Shown: positions 42,571 to 52,465, counted from the first letter of the stretch. The stretch is 54,547 bases of DNA from Sulfurovum sp. (GCA_024637255.1 JAGXFO010000006.1:1-54547), one strand, 5' to 3'. Program-made: numbers and translations. Notes: generated from the letters alone by a model not told the origin.

Positions 42571-45390
42571 TTATTTTCTTTTGCGCCCTCTATAGCTACT
42601 TGAACCCGAAGAACCAATACCTCGCTTATTTTCCCCATGGCATGCATCGCAGATGGAAAACCTGTAAGAAAAATCCAGAACCTTACCACATCTTCTGCAT
42701 TGCTTAGTAAACAGTCCCTGTCTTAAAGAGTTTTCAATGAAGTTGTTAAGTCTTACTCTGGCAGCTATGGCTTGCTTGGTATCTTGGAAAATATCCGGAA
42801 ATTTAAAACTCAACCATAAATAAAGTGAGATTTCCCTTACTCTGTCTTCGGCATTAAGCAGCATATCATTGGTTTGAGCAAATGCCGGCAGATCACGTGG
42901 CGGAATGTAAAGTACTTTTCCTCCGGCTTCTATTTGACGGATGTAGCGGTGGAAGACTGACTCTATGTAGGGAGACGAGATACTCGCAGGCGCACAAGAG
43001 AGGAAAAAACGTGTTTTTAAGTCTAAGGTATATTCGCTCACTATGGCAGCCACTTCAAGCATAGAATCTATATTTGCTGCTACGAAAGGTCCATCAAATT
43101 CCATGTTATCTGCAAAAAAAGCTAAGATATCCAGAATGTTGTCGGTTTCGAGTATTTCTCCTATAAGCATGACATGTTCCAAGCTTGCCATGACAGAGAC
43201 AGGCAATTCAATGTCGGGAAGAGGGGAGTGAAAGGCGGAAGTAATGGTAGTGAGTGCATTTTCATCCAAAGCGCCCACATATCCTTTTTCTTCAAAGCCG
43301 TAACGTCCGGCACGTCCTGAGATCTGTTGTACCTCTGTGGGTAAAAGCTCACGTCTTCGCAAGCCGTCAAACTTGTTGTCTTTTGAAAAAAGCAGAGTTT
43401 TAATGGGAAGATTCAGTCCCATCGCTATGGCATCAGTGGAAACAAGTATTTGACTTTCGCCTTCCCTAAAACGTCTGGCTTCTTCACGTCTTACTTCAGG
43501 TGAGAGATTACCATATACAACTGAAACAGAATACGTTTCACTAAGTTGCTGTTTAAGCGAGAGCACATCTCTTCTGGAAAAAGCTACAATAGCTGTTTGA
43601 GGCTCTATCTGTTTTATAGAAGTAGGACCAGGCAGCATAACCAGTTCATTTTTACGTTCAAAATGGATGACTTCCAACTCTTCGCCCAGGTAGTCACAGA
43701 GTTCCTCTACGGCCCTAAGTGCGTTAGGGGACCCCGTAAGTATCACTTTTTTCGCGGGTACGCCCATGAGCGCATTTGCCCATGCCCAGCCTCTGTCACG
43801 GTCACTTATCATCTGTATTTCATCTATGACACAAACATCAACATCGACTGAAGCATTCATCATCTCTATGGTAGAAGAGATGTGTGTGGATTCTTCGTCT
43901 ATGATCTCTTCTTCTCCCGTGATGAGAGAAACAGCCACACCTTCTTTTTTAAGGTTTTCATACCCCTCAAGCGCCAGTAGACGTAGTGGGGCAAGGTAGT
44001 AACCTGTTGTTGCTTCTTCCAAAGCTTTAAGCGCTGTGTACGTTTTTCCGGAGTTGGTAGGTCCAACATGAAAGACTATTTTCCGCCCCAGTTCACGTGC
44101 AAGAGGGAAGAGATTTTTAAAGTCACGAATGGTCTTCGCCAACAACTCTTCACGCTTTTGTTTTTCAAGCAGGGGTTTAATATAATCTGCAAAGTGAAAG
44201 AGTATGCGTCGTTTACTTTTTTCTTTGAATTTCAAGACGCCGGAAGAACGTATCTGTGGCTCTACGAAGCGCACAATGAACTCATGCAGCTTTTCTTCCT
44301 CTATATCGAGCTTATTGCTCTCTTCTCTCATGTCATCAAGTATATCATCTATAGCTACCCTAAAGTGAGCAAGCAGATCGTCATTTACTCTGTTTATATC
44401 TTCTTTTACGGGAGGCTTTTCGCCTCTCCAAACGAGGTTGTAAAAGAAAGGTTTTTCGTAGGAAACAGAAGTAATATAGAAGAGTGTCGTACCAAATAGG
44501 TCATGGCTTTTTTCTTTCTCTATGATGATATGATCTGTGCTTTCATACACTTCATATTTATCACTAATATTAGTTAATATTTTTTCAATCTTTCCAAACG
44601 GGATGGGCGCATGGTAGAGCGATGCCTCAGGCGGCATCGCTCTAAGAGCAGTATTTACTTCATCTTCCGTCAAATAGGCATACTGATCTTCTTTTAGGTG
44701 ATTAAGAAAGTGCTCTATCTCCACAGTTTTTTTGGCTATGGCGCCTTCTTTTATGGCTTGAAGCTTGGTGATGGTCTCTTTATCATTTAAACTCCACAGC
44801 TCATCCATAGGTAAGGTAGCCGTAGTGCATAAAAGAAGCTTGTTGAAGTCAAAGCTTTGTAAGGCAAAAGTGAAGCTGTGATAAAACTCCATTTCATTGA
44901 GAGAATTAAATACTACTTCTAAAGATTTTTCAAGTGCATGCAGTCTTGATCTCATACGTAAGTAAGCGAGTTTATTGAGGACTTTTTCTTCTGTAATCTT
45001 TGTGCTATTCACATCTATAAACGCTTCAAGAAGCAGGTTCTCTTCATGTTTGGTATATTGGACATCTCCAAGAAGTTGAAGAATCTTTTCTACTTTATCC
45101 AAAGGACGCTTGTTGAAGTTACCTGCATAAGGAACAGCTTTGTAACTCTGCGTAAGATATGAAACTATCATTTCACGAGATCTTGCCTCACCTTCACTCC
45201 ATACACGCCTAAGAGCGCGTATCATCTCATCTTTGGTATGTGAGGGAAGGGTAATCTCAAGCAACATTATAAGCTCTATGAGTTTATCTTCATCTAATGC
45301 AGCAACACCTTCTTCAAAAGGAAGTCCGTTAAAATAGTTTCGTATTTTGTTGTTTAGCTTTATAAAATATTTTTTCTTTTTCTTTGCCAT
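42571..45390 (-). CDS. SUV3-like DExH RNA helicase
   Basis: The 939-residue product has a long helical N-terminal region (1-430) and a helicase core with GPTNSGKT (443-450), VIDEIQM, TGSPNAL, STDAIAMGLNLP and QISGRAGRYG. A C-terminal SUV3-type domain and a terminal zinc ribbon (CRRCGK and CDAC) follow. GPTNSGKT and DEIQM are hallmark motifs of SUV3, the mitochondrial RNA degradosome helicase, otherwise best known from alphaproteobacteria and eukaryotes. It probably unwinds structured RNA for a 3'-5' exonuclease; none is adjacent. No clear ribosome binding site. Confidence 0.88.
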   Translation of the reverse strand: MAKKKKKYFIKLNNKIRNYFNGLPFEEGVAALDEDKLIELIMLLEITLPSHTKDEMIRALRRVWSEGEARSREMIVSYLTQSYKAVPYAGNFNKRPLDKVEKILQLLGDVQYTKHEENLLLEAFIDVNSTKITEEKVLNKLAYLRMRSRLHALEKSLEVVFNSLNEMEFYHSFTFALQSFDFNKLLLCTTATLPMDELWSLNDKETITKLQAIKEGAIAKKTVEIEHFLNHLKEDQYAYLTEDEVNTALRAMPPEASLYHAPIPFGKIEKILTNISDKYEVYESTDHIIIEKEKSHDLFGTTLFYITSVSYEKPFFYNLVWRGEKPPVKEDINRVNDDLLAHFRVAIDDILDDMREESNKLDIEEEKLHEFIVRFVEPQIRSSGVLKFKEKSKRRILFHFADYIKPLLEKQKREELLAKTIRDFKNLFPLARELGRKIVFHVGPTNSGKTYTALKALEEATTGYYLAPLRLLALEGYENLKKEGVAVSLITGEEEIIDEESTHISSTIEMMNASVDVDVCVIDEIQMISDRDRGWAWANALMGVPAKKVILTGSPNALRAVEELCDYLGEELEVIHFERKNELVMLPGPTSIKQIEPQTAIVAFSRRDVLSLKQQLSETYSVSVVYGNLSPEVRREEARRFREGESQILVSTDAIAMGLNLPIKTLLFSKDNKFDGLRRRELLPTEVQQISGRAGRYGFEEKGYVGALDENALTTITSAFHSPLPDIELPVSVMASLEHVMLIGEILETDNILDILAFFADNMEFDGPFVAANIDSMLEVAAIVSEYTLDLKTRFFLSCAPASISSPYIESVFHRYIRQIEAGGKVLYIPPRDLPAFAQTNDMLLNAEDRVREISLYLWLSFKFPDIFQDTKQAIAARVRLNNFIENSLRQGLFTKQCRRCGKVLDFSYRFSICDACHGENKRGIGSSGSSSYRGRKRK

Positions 45391-45448
45391 TTGCTTTATT
45401 GTTCTTTATATTTTTGTTAAGTATAGCATGAAAAAGTGGCCCTTGCAT

Positions 45449-45778
45449 TTAGTCCATGGTTAAAATATCGACCAATTCCACTCCATCACACTCTTTTTTT
45501 AAATGTTTATGCTTGCGTGCATCTTCTTCAGCAAGCTCTAGCAAGTCTGCAAAGTCATTTTTACTGGCAGTAAACTCAAACAATTCTTTTTGCGTTTTTA
45601 TAAATATACTGGTGTCTTCTTTTTGTAAAAGTACCAGATTTCTAAGCCCTGTGGCAAATTCACTTTTAATAACTTTCATTACTTTTTCATCAGCAAGTAT
45701 CTCTGATAAGCGTACTTCTTTGTTCACATCATTTTTGCACATCACCGTGTAACTAACTTTTATCATACCTTCCACCAT
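45449..45778 (-). CDS. Small conserved-looking protein, unknown function
   Basis: Start ATG 45778 (109 residues, MVEGMIKVSYTVMCKN) is preferred to 45793, because AAGGAG lies 5 bases before it and inside the longer version. A minus-strand TATAAT near 45809-45804 gives a short leader. The protein is soluble, acidic and helical in its second half. It is upstream of the SUV3 gene by 58 bp, and co-transcription is possible. Confidence 0.65.
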   Translation of the reverse strand: MVEGMIKVSYTVMCKNDVNKEVRLSEILADEKVMKVIKSEFATGLRNLVLLQKEDTSIFIKTQKELFEFTASKNDFADLLELAEEDARKHKHLKKECDGVELVDILTMD

Positions 45779-45874
45779 AAACTCCTTATTCATATAGACC
45801 CAATTATAGTCTACTGTTTATTAAGGTGGTAAAAATATGTCATATTGTCATATTTGTTAAAGAATGGGGTAGAG

Positions 45875-45950
45875 TGGTGTCCCCACGAGGACTCGAACCT
45901 CGAGCTAGGCCTTAGGAGGGCCCTGCTTTATCCAGTTAAGCGATAAGGAC
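45875..45950 (-). tRNA. tRNA-Arg (CCT)
   Basis: The 76-nt gene starts GTCCTTATCGCTTAACTGG, has anticodon loop CTCCTAA (CCT), T-arm GGTTCGAGTCC and encoded CCA. It reads AGG codons. The surrounding gap (45794-46051) has no other gene. Confidence 0.93.
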
Positions 45951-46051
45951 AGGTGGGTTGTTATAAATGGAATTCTAACATGAAATAGATAAACATAAGG
46001 AGTGATACATAGAGTAAGAGATAAGCATGAAAGACTTATCTCTTATTTCAC

Positions 46052-47446
46052 TTACTGAAGAGCCTTTGATTTTATAACCATCAGCTTGTCTTTACTCATC
46101 TCTTCCATGGAGTAAGAGATGCCTCCCAAACCAAGACCAGATGCTTTGGCACCACCAAATGGCATCCAATCCACCCTAAAAGCAGTATGGTCGTTCACCA
46201 TCACAGCAGTGCCGTTTAGCCGTCTTACGGCATGAAGTGCCATATCTATATTTTTTGTAAATACTGAAGCCTGAAATGAGAATTCCAAACTGTTTGCTGC
46301 ATCAAATGCATTCTCAACATTTTCATAGCTGTAAATACAGGCAACAGGTCCAAAGACTTCTTTGGTGCTTACTTTGGCATCTTTTGGAGGATTAAGTAAA
46401 ATAGTCGCAGCATAACAACTCTTTCCTATTTTTTTACCCCCGCACATTAAGGTAGCGCCACCTTCTATGGCTTCTTTCACCCAAGAATCAATACGATCTA
46501 CTTCTTTATGGCTAATAATCGGCCCTATTTCCGTCCTTGGATCTAAAGGATCGCCAACAATCATGTTTTGAGCCGCTACACTAAGGCGCTCGGAAACTTC
46601 TTTAACGATACTTTGATGCACATAAATGCGTTGCACTGAAACACATACTTGTCCTGCATGGTAAAAGGCGCCTTTTGCCAAAGCAGGGATCAGCTCTTCT
46701 ATATCTGCGTCAGCCTCAACAATGACAGGAGCAACCCCGCCATGCTCAAGACCAACACGTGTTCCGGGAGAAACTTTCGAGTTTAAGTACCAGCCCACAG
46801 CTGCAGAACCAATAAAAGTTAAGTAATCTATTTTACTATGGGTTGCCAAATACTGACTCTCTTCATTGCCGCTTATAAGCACTTGGCACCATGCCTTAGG
46901 TAAACCTGCTTCATATAAGATCTCTACAAAGTTCAGTGTCGATAATGGCGTCAATAAAGATGGCTTGATGATGACCGGTGAACCTACCGCAATGGCAGGC
47001 ACCGTCTGATGCACGCAGAGGTTCAAGGGATGGTTAAAAGCAGAAATAGCCGCCACCACACCAATAGGCTCTTTCATTGTGTATGCTATACGATTTGAAG
47101 AACTTTTAGTATGTCCCATGGCTATCTCTTTACCTTCAAAAACACCCATATGTTCAATAGCAAGCTTTACCCCATTAATAGCACGTTCCACTTCAACTTT
47201 TGAATCCATATACGGTTTTCCGCCTTCATTGGCAGCAATGAGGGTTAATTCTTCAATGCGAGATGACATGATTTCAACAGTTCTTTCCAAAATAGCAATA
47301 CGTTCATATTTGGGAAGCCACTTACCTTGGTCCTCATAAACATCTCGTGCAAGGTCCAGTGCAGCATCAACATCTTGCATGGTTGCAAGCCTCAGGTCTT
47401 TTAAATGGTGTTCATCATAAGGTGATGTCACAGCAATAGTATTCAT
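46052..47446 (-). CDS. NAD(P)-dependent aldehyde dehydrogenase
   Basis: The 464-residue product has the catalytic cysteine in GAFYHAGQVCVSVQR and the general-base Glu region RVGLEHGGVAP, where HGG replaces the usual LGG. A Rossmann cofactor site lies around FIGSAAVGWY. It oxidises an aldehyde to the acid; the group includes lactaldehyde dehydrogenases. It follows the acetolactate-synthase-like gene by 15 bp, so both are one operon, suggesting the two act on related metabolites. Confidence 0.88.
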   Translation of the reverse strand: MNTIAVTSPYDEHHLKDLRLATMQDVDAALDLARDVYEDQGKWLPKYERIAILERTVEIMSSRIEELTLIAANEGGKPYMDSKVEVERAINGVKLAIEHMGVFEGKEIAMGHTKSSSNRIAYTMKEPIGVVAAISAFNHPLNLCVHQTVPAIAVGSPVIIKPSLLTPLSTLNFVEILYEAGLPKAWCQVLISGNEESQYLATHSKIDYLTFIGSAAVGWYLNSKVSPGTRVGLEHGGVAPVIVEADADIEELIPALAKGAFYHAGQVCVSVQRIYVHQSIVKEVSERLSVAAQNMIVGDPLDPRTEIGPIISHKEVDRIDSWVKEAIEGGATLMCGGKKIGKSCYAATILLNPPKDAKVSTKEVFGPVACIYSYENVENAFDAANSLEFSFQASVFTKNIDMALHAVRRLNGTAVMVNDHTAFRVDWMPFGGAKASGLGLGGISYSMEEMSKDKLMVIKSKALQ

Positions 47447-47461
47447 AATGTTTCTCCAATT

Positions 47462-49102
47462 TTAAATTAAACAGGTTTTGTTTCTCAGCAGTTCATTCAG
47501 TATGGTATGGTTGAGTGAATAATCAACCGCCAAGTCAATAAGGTGAACCCCTTTGGTATTCAATGCTTTGTCTAAAATCTCCACAAAGTCTTCAGTAGAT
47601 GTCGGACGATAGCCCATCGCTCCGTAGGATTGGGCGTATTTCACAAAGTCCGGATTAGTATAATCTAAACCAAAGTTTTCAAATCCCATACCTTCTTGCT
47701 TCCATTTAATCATACCAAAAGCACTGTCGTTTAAAATGATAACAACAAGGTCTAACTGCAAACGTCGTGCTGTTTCAAGCTCTTGAGAGTTCATCATAAA
47801 CCCACCATCACCGCACACGCTAAGCACTTTTTTTTCAGGATACAGGATTTTTGCAGCGATGGCAGAAGGAAGTCCGGCACCCATCGTTGCCAGTGCGTTA
47901 TCCAAAAGTAGAGTGTTAGATTCATAACATTTATAGTTGCGCGCAAACCAAATCTTATAGATGCCATTATCTAAAGTGACAATGCCGTCTTTAGGCATAA
48001 TGTCACGAATATCTTTTATGGCACGTTGTGGTAAGATGGGGAAACGATCATCTTTAAAATACTTGGTAATATGCAATTGCGCTTCATCGATGACACGCTT
48101 ATAGTACCCAAAGTCCCAGCTAACTGGCACTATAAGGTTTTCGTTAAGTGCAACGATAGTACTGGCAATATCGCCGACCAGATCCATCTGAGGGAAATAG
48201 GTTGCATCAACCTGAGAACTGCTAAAGTTGATATGTATAACCTTTGTGCCGCCTTTTTGCATAAAAAATGGCGGTTTTTCGACTACATCATGACCAATGT
48301 TAATAATAAGATCCGCTCTGTCAATGGCACAATGCAGGTAGTCATTTTCTGACAGAGCGGCAGTTCCAAGACATAAGGGGTGAAACTCACTGACTACACC
48401 TTTACCCATTTGCGTAGAGAAAAATGGAATACCCGATTTGTCTATAAACTCATATAACGAATACCCGATGCGTGTTCGGTTGGCACTGGCACCTATAAGA
48501 ATCAATGGATGTTTAGCGCCTTGAATCATCTCTAGAGCCATAGCTATAGTCTCTTTGGAGGCTACGGGATAACGTACCTTCTGTACTTCAAAAACATCGG
48601 AATCACAGTCTTCTCTGGCAATATCTTCAGGAAGCTCAATATGAACTGCACCGGGACGCTCTTCTTGCGCACACTTAAAACTTTCACGCACCATGGAAGC
48701 AATATTATTCGCATTAACAGCAGTTTTAGTGTACTTGGTAAGAGGTTTCATCATCTGAACCACATTAATGATTTGAAAACGGCCCTGCTTACTTTTTTTA
48801 ATAGGCTTTTGTCCTGTTATCATGAGCATAGGCATCCCACCCAGGTTTGCATACGCAGCAGGCGTCACAAGATTGGTCGCTCCCGGTCCGAGTGTTGACA
48901 TGCACACGCCAACCTTACCTGTAAGACGCCCATAGGTGGCGGCCATAAAACCCGCACCCTGTTCATGGCGAGTTAAGATGAGTTGGATGCTGGATTTTTT
49001 TAAAGAATCCAGCATATCCAGGTTTTCCTCTCCAGGAATACCGAAGATATACTCAACGCCTTCATTTTCCAATGCTTTAACAAAAAGATCTGATGCCTTC
49101 AT
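47462..49102 (-). CDS. Acetolactate synthase-like TPP enzyme
   Basis: The 546-residue product has three alpha/beta domains. The catalytic Glu lies in TRHEQGAGFMA, and the TPP-binding motif CGDGGFMMNSQELETARR continues to a conserved Asn (ILNDSAFGM). Only a large subunit is present, and the FAD-contact RFDDR motif of biosynthetic enzymes is not seen, which fits the catabolic AlsS type. It would join two pyruvates into acetolactate. Pairing with an aldehyde dehydrogenase rather than a decarboxylase is unusual for butanediol formation, so another 2-keto acid substrate is possible. Confidence 0.82.
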   Translation of the reverse strand: MKASDLFVKALENEGVEYIFGIPGEENLDMLDSLKKSSIQLILTRHEQGAGFMAATYGRLTGKVGVCMSTLGPGATNLVTPAAYANLGGMPMLMITGQKPIKKSKQGRFQIINVVQMMKPLTKYTKTAVNANNIASMVRESFKCAQEERPGAVHIELPEDIAREDCDSDVFEVQKVRYPVASKETIAMALEMIQGAKHPLILIGASANRTRIGYSLYEFIDKSGIPFFSTQMGKGVVSEFHPLCLGTAALSENDYLHCAIDRADLIINIGHDVVEKPPFFMQKGGTKVIHINFSSSQVDATYFPQMDLVGDIASTIVALNENLIVPVSWDFGYYKRVIDEAQLHITKYFKDDRFPILPQRAIKDIRDIMPKDGIVTLDNGIYKIWFARNYKCYESNTLLLDNALATMGAGLPSAIAAKILYPEKKVLSVCGDGGFMMNSQELETARRLQLDLVVIILNDSAFGMIKWKQEGMGFENFGLDYTNPDFVKYAQSYGAMGYRPTSTEDFVEILDKALNTKGVHLIDLAVDYSLNHTILNELLRNKTCLI

Positions 49103-49188
49103 AGGATACCCTTTGGTTTTAAGTATTTTAATTATAGCGTAGGCTTGATTTGTACTATCTGATGAACCATCAGAGTGTATTTTTTACA

Positions 49189-50100
49189 TTAAAAACTACA
49201 TTCATCACGATCTAATGTACATGCGTAATCACTATCTTTCTTCTCAATTTGAATAGTAGTATGCCCAATGCTAAAATGATGATGAAGATACTCTTGTACT
49301 TCTTGCAGAAAACTATTGTCTATCACATTATTTGAAGTCACGAGATGTACTGTTAAAGCTATTTCTGTTGTACTCAGTGCCCAAATGTGTAAGTCATGTA
49401 TGTCTAAAACATCTTTCAGATTGTTGAGATAATCTTGGATTTGGAGGATATCTATATCCTGTGGTACTGCATCGATGGAAAGATCTATAGAACTTCTAAG
49501 TAGCTTCCATGTAGCAATTAAAATAACAACTACGATAAAAAGACTTATAATAGGATCAAGCCAGAGCCAACCGGTTATCATAATGGCTAACCCTGCAAAA
49601 ACAACACCCAATGAAATCGCTGCATCAGCTGCCATATGCACGTAGGCTGCCCTGATATTAAGATCATATTTTTGACCTTTTACGAAAAGTAAGGCTGTCG
49701 CAGCATTGATAATCACGCCAATGGCAGCTACAATAATGACAACAACTCCATCTACGGGTTTTGGAGAGGAGAACCGTTCTATTGATTCCCATGCGATCCC
49801 GCCTAGTGCTACAAGAAGCAAAACGGATGAGACCAAAGAAGCCATGATGGTTACTTTTCGTAGTCCATAAGTTCTTTTAAGGGTAGGGTGTCTTGTCGCT
49901 AGATAGCTTGCACCCCATGCAAGCATAAGGCTCATGACATCACTCAGGTTGTGTCCGGCATCTGCTATAAGCGCCAGAGAATCAGCAACCAGCCCATAAC
50001 TCACTTCAATGATAACAAAAATAACATTGAGTGCAATTCCTAAGGCAAAGGAGCGGTTATAGTTGCTTATAGTATGATGATGGTTATGTGAGTCGGGCAT
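49189..50100 (-). CDS. Cation diffusion facilitator (CzcD/ZitB-like)
   Basis: The 303-residue product has a His-rich N terminus (DSHNHHHT) and six TM helices with metal-site motifs DAGHNLSD (helix 2) and HMAADAAIS (helix 5). A C-terminal cytoplasmic ferredoxin-like domain (about 210-303) ends with CTLDRDEC. The HxxxD pairs indicate Zn(II), perhaps with Co or Cd, exported by proton exchange. It is divergent from the RhlE-like gene. Confidence 0.9.
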   Translation of the reverse strand: MPDSHNHHHTISNYNRSFALGIALNVIFVIIEVSYGLVADSLALIADAGHNLSDVMSLMLAWGASYLATRHPTLKRTYGLRKVTIMASLVSSVLLLVALGGIAWESIERFSSPKPVDGVVVIIVAAIGVIINAATALLFVKGQKYDLNIRAAYVHMAADAAISLGVVFAGLAIMITGWLWLDPIISLFIVVVILIATWKLLRSSIDLSIDAVPQDIDILQIQDYLNNLKDVLDIHDLHIWALSTTEIALTVHLVTSNNVIDNSFLQEVQEYLHHHFSIGHTTIQIEKKDSDYACTLDRDECSF

Positions 50101-50184
50101 CTTATTTTCCTGATCTAAACTAGTTCCTATACTATTATAATATCCTGATATATTTAAGATAACGTATTATGCGTATTATTATGC

Positions 50185-50190
50185 TATAAT
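50185..50190 (+). promoter_or_regulatory. -10 element for RhlE-like helicase
   Basis: TATAAT gives a leader of about 115 nt. Within it AGCCTA and TAGGCT (near 50257-50294) can pair, a long leader as often seen for cold-induced helicases. No -35 is evident. Confidence 0.5.
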
Positions 50191-50313
50191 AACACATAAT
50201 TTAAGCGTACATCGGTCAACGACTTCTATTACTTCATAAAATAAAACAACTAACTTAGCCTAAGACCGACCTCAAATTTTAGATGGTAGGCTCGTTCAAT
50301 AAGGTATAAATAC

Positions 50314-51633
50314 ATGTCATTTACAAACTTGGGGCTATCTGCGCCTCTTTTAAAAGCTATCAAAGCACAAGGGTACGATACTCCTACGCCCATACAAGAA
50401 AAAGCTATTCCTGTTATTATAGAAGGTAGAGATGTTTTGGCTGCTGCTCAAACAGGTACAGGTAAAACAGCAGGTTTTACGCTTCCTTTACTTGAAAGGC
50501 TCTCTCAAAAACAACCACATATGCATGCAAAGCAAATACGTGCACTTGTACTTACGCCTACACGTGAACTCGCAGCACAAGTCGCGCAGAGTATTGTAAA
50601 TTATGGTAAATATACGCCTTACCGTTCTACAGTTATATTTGGTGGCGTGGGAATCAACCCTCAACTGGCTACCATCCGTAAGGGTGTGGATATTGTTATC
50701 GCAACACCGGGTAGGCTGCTTGATATTGCAGGACAAAAAGGTATAGACTTTTCAAAATTAGAATGTCTTATACTCGATGAGGCGGATCGTATGCTGGACA
50801 TGGGTTTCATTCATGATATTAAAAAGCTTATGAAACTTATGCCACAAAAAAGACAAACACTGCTCTTTTCTGCAACATTTTCACCAGAGATCAAAACGCT
50901 AGCATCAGGACTTCTCAACAATCCTGTACTTGTAGAAGTAGCACGTCAAAATAAAACGGCTGATCAGATATCTCAAGTGGTACACTATGTAGATAAAGGG
51001 CGGAAGAGAGAGCTGCTTTCTCAGCTCATCAAGACCAAAGACTGGAAACAGGTTTTAGTCTTTACGCGAACAAAACATGGTGCCAATAAACTAACACAAC
51101 AGCTTGAAGAGTATGGCATCTCAGCAGCTGCAATACATGGAAACAAAAGCCAGGGAGCCAGAACTAAAGCACTGGCTTCTTTCAAAGCAAATGAGATTCG
51201 TGTACTTGTAGCTACTGACATCGCAGCAAGAGGGATAGACATAGACCAACTTCCACATGTGGTAAATTATGAACTTCCAAATGTACCTGAAGATTATGTT
51301 CATCGTATAGGTAGAACAGGTCGTGCAGGGCAGAGTGGTGAGGCAGTTTCGCTGGTATGCGTAGATGAACATAAATTACTTTTTGATATAGAAAAGTTCA
51401 TCAAGTCTGAGATTCCAAAAGTGGAGATAGAAGCATTTAAACCAGACCCCAACATAAAAGCTGAGCCTATCGAAAATGGTAGAGGTGGAGGAAAGGGCCG
51501 TGGAAATAGTGGTGGAAATTCACATAATAAACCTCGAAGCAACAGTTCTCATGCAAACAACGGTGGCAGCCGTGATGGTGCCCGAAGCAGTACGCGATCT
51601 AGAAATAGCAACAGAAATAAACAGGAAGGATAA
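50314..51633 (+). CDS. rhlE: RhlE-like DEAD-box RNA helicase
   Basis: The 439-residue product has all DEAD-box motifs: Q motif FTNLGLSAPLLKAI with PTPIQ, AQTGTGKT, PTRELAAQ, ILDEADRM, FSATF and HRIGRTGRAG. A C-terminal Gly/Arg/Ser/Asn-rich disordered tail (about 385-439) binds RNA non-specifically. It remodels RNA, likely in ribosome assembly and cold growth. It leads a rightward group of small genes up to 52360. Confidence 0.92.
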   Translation: MSFTNLGLSAPLLKAIKAQGYDTPTPIQEKAIPVIIEGRDVLAAAQTGTGKTAGFTLPLLERLSQKQPHMHAKQIRALVLTPTRELAAQVAQSIVNYGKYTPYRSTVIFGGVGINPQLATIRKGVDIVIATPGRLLDIAGQKGIDFSKLECLILDEADRMLDMGFIHDIKKLMKLMPQKRQTLLFSATFSPEIKTLASGLLNNPVLVEVARQNKTADQISQVVHYVDKGRKRELLSQLIKTKDWKQVLVFTRTKHGANKLTQQLEEYGISAAAIHGNKSQGARTKALASFKANEIRVLVATDIAARGIDIDQLPHVVNYELPNVPEDYVHRIGRTGRAGQSGEAVSLVCVDEHKLLFDIEKFIKSEIPKVEIEAFKPDPNIKAEPIENGRGGGKGRGNSGGNSHNKPRSNSSHANNGGSRDGARSSTRSRNSNRNKQEG

Positions 51634-51638
51634 TTCGT

Positions 51639-51959
51639 ATGAAAAAAACATACAAACTCACAGATGAAAAGAAACATGAAGACCGTGTACTTGACTCTGT
51701 AAAAAATGATATTCGTAAATATGTAAAACGTGAAAAGAAAAAGAAACTCCCAGATGCAAAGATGATGTACTGGGATTTTGACTGTAAAATAGGCGCCACC
51801 GAAAAAGATGCCAAGGTGGTAGACTTCGATGTTCTTATTAAAGAACTTGATGCAGTAAAAGGTACGGGTGCCACAGAGTGTTATATTGAAATATTGGCAA
51901 AAATGGTAGATAAGCCTATCAAAGAAGTAGCTGAATCCAGTGAAACTGAAACAGAATAA
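51639..51959 (+). CDS. DUF6172-like small protein
   Basis: The 106-residue product begins MKKTYKLTDEKKHEDRVLDS and continues with KREKKKKLPDAKMMYWDFDCK, a pattern I associate with the DUF6172 family of small proteobacterial proteins of unknown role. It is strongly basic in the middle and acidic at the end (SSETETE). It starts 5 bp after the helicase stop, so it is co-transcribed and translationally linked. Confidence 0.75.
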   Translation: MKKTYKLTDEKKHEDRVLDSVKNDIRKYVKREKKKKLPDAKMMYWDFDCKIGATEKDAKVVDFDVLIKELDAVKGTGATECYIEILAKMVDKPIKEVAESSETETE

Positions 51960-52007
51960 TTAAGTATTAATGTAAATCTTGTACTATATGAGAAAAAGGA
52001 TTGTAGT

Positions 52008-52151
52008 ATGCGAAAAATAGGTATAGCAGTAGTGCTTATGGGTTTGAGTATGATAATATCAGGATGTACAAAAACATGGAGTGGTGTTAAACAAGATTCT
52101 TCCAAAGCATGGTATAAATCTAAAAAAGCAGTGCACAACGCAACACAATAG
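52008..52151 (+). CDS. Entericidin-like small lipoprotein
   Basis: ATG 52008 with AAAGGA 8-10 bases upstream gives 47 residues. A lipoprotein signal (MRKIGIAVVLMGLSMIISGC) has its lipobox Cys at 20. A short, basic amphipathic mature part with repeated SKAWYKSKKAVHN-like helices resembles EcnA/EcnB lipoproteins. The role is unknown here. Confidence 0.65.
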   Translation: MRKIGIAVVLMGLSMIISGCTKTWSGVKQDSSKAWYKSKKAVHNATQ

Positions 52152-52201
52152 CGTATGTGTTTCATGACAGACAGTAGCAGATACTGAGAAAGTGACGACT
52201 A

Positions 52202-52360
52202 ATGGCAAAAACAAATTACTCTTATGAAAAACGAGGCCGCGAACTCGAAAAACAGAAGAAGCAAGACGAAAAGCGTCAGAAGAAGATATTTAAGAAAAGT
52301 GATGATGTCCAAGAGACAGGAGCCGAATCTTCATCAATAGAGGATCCTTCAAAAAAGTAA
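52202..52360 (+). CDS. Small highly charged protein (52 aa)
   Basis: The frame begins MAKTNYSYEKRGRELEKQKK and is a lysine/glutamate-rich helix followed by an acidic Ser-rich tail. Similar short proteins beginning N-YSYEKR are common in proteobacteria but have no assigned role. The ribosome binding site is weak (GAGAAAG about 13-19 bases upstream). Last in the rightward group. Confidence 0.6.
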   Translation: MAKTNYSYEKRGRELEKQKKQDEKRQKKIFKKSDDVQETGAESSSIEDPSKK

Positions 52361-52422
52361 AAACATAGAATGTAAGAGGTGGGGTTTAGGTTATGAAGAA
52401 GTTGTGATACTTTTCATAATTC

Positions 52423-52443
52423 ACGAAGCCATAAGCTTCGTTT
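52423..52443 (+). terminator. Terminator-like hairpin ending the RhlE cluster
   Basis: ACGAAGC (52423-52429) pairs with GCTTCGT (52435-52441) over CATAA, with TT following. Between convergent units. Confidence 0.55.
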
Positions 52444-52465
52444 GGAATATTCTTTGTAATGTAAA

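Noticed and set aside
45875..45950. tRNA-Arg as a second integration site
   Set aside because: No repeated 3' fragment of this tRNA or integrase gene is found nearby.
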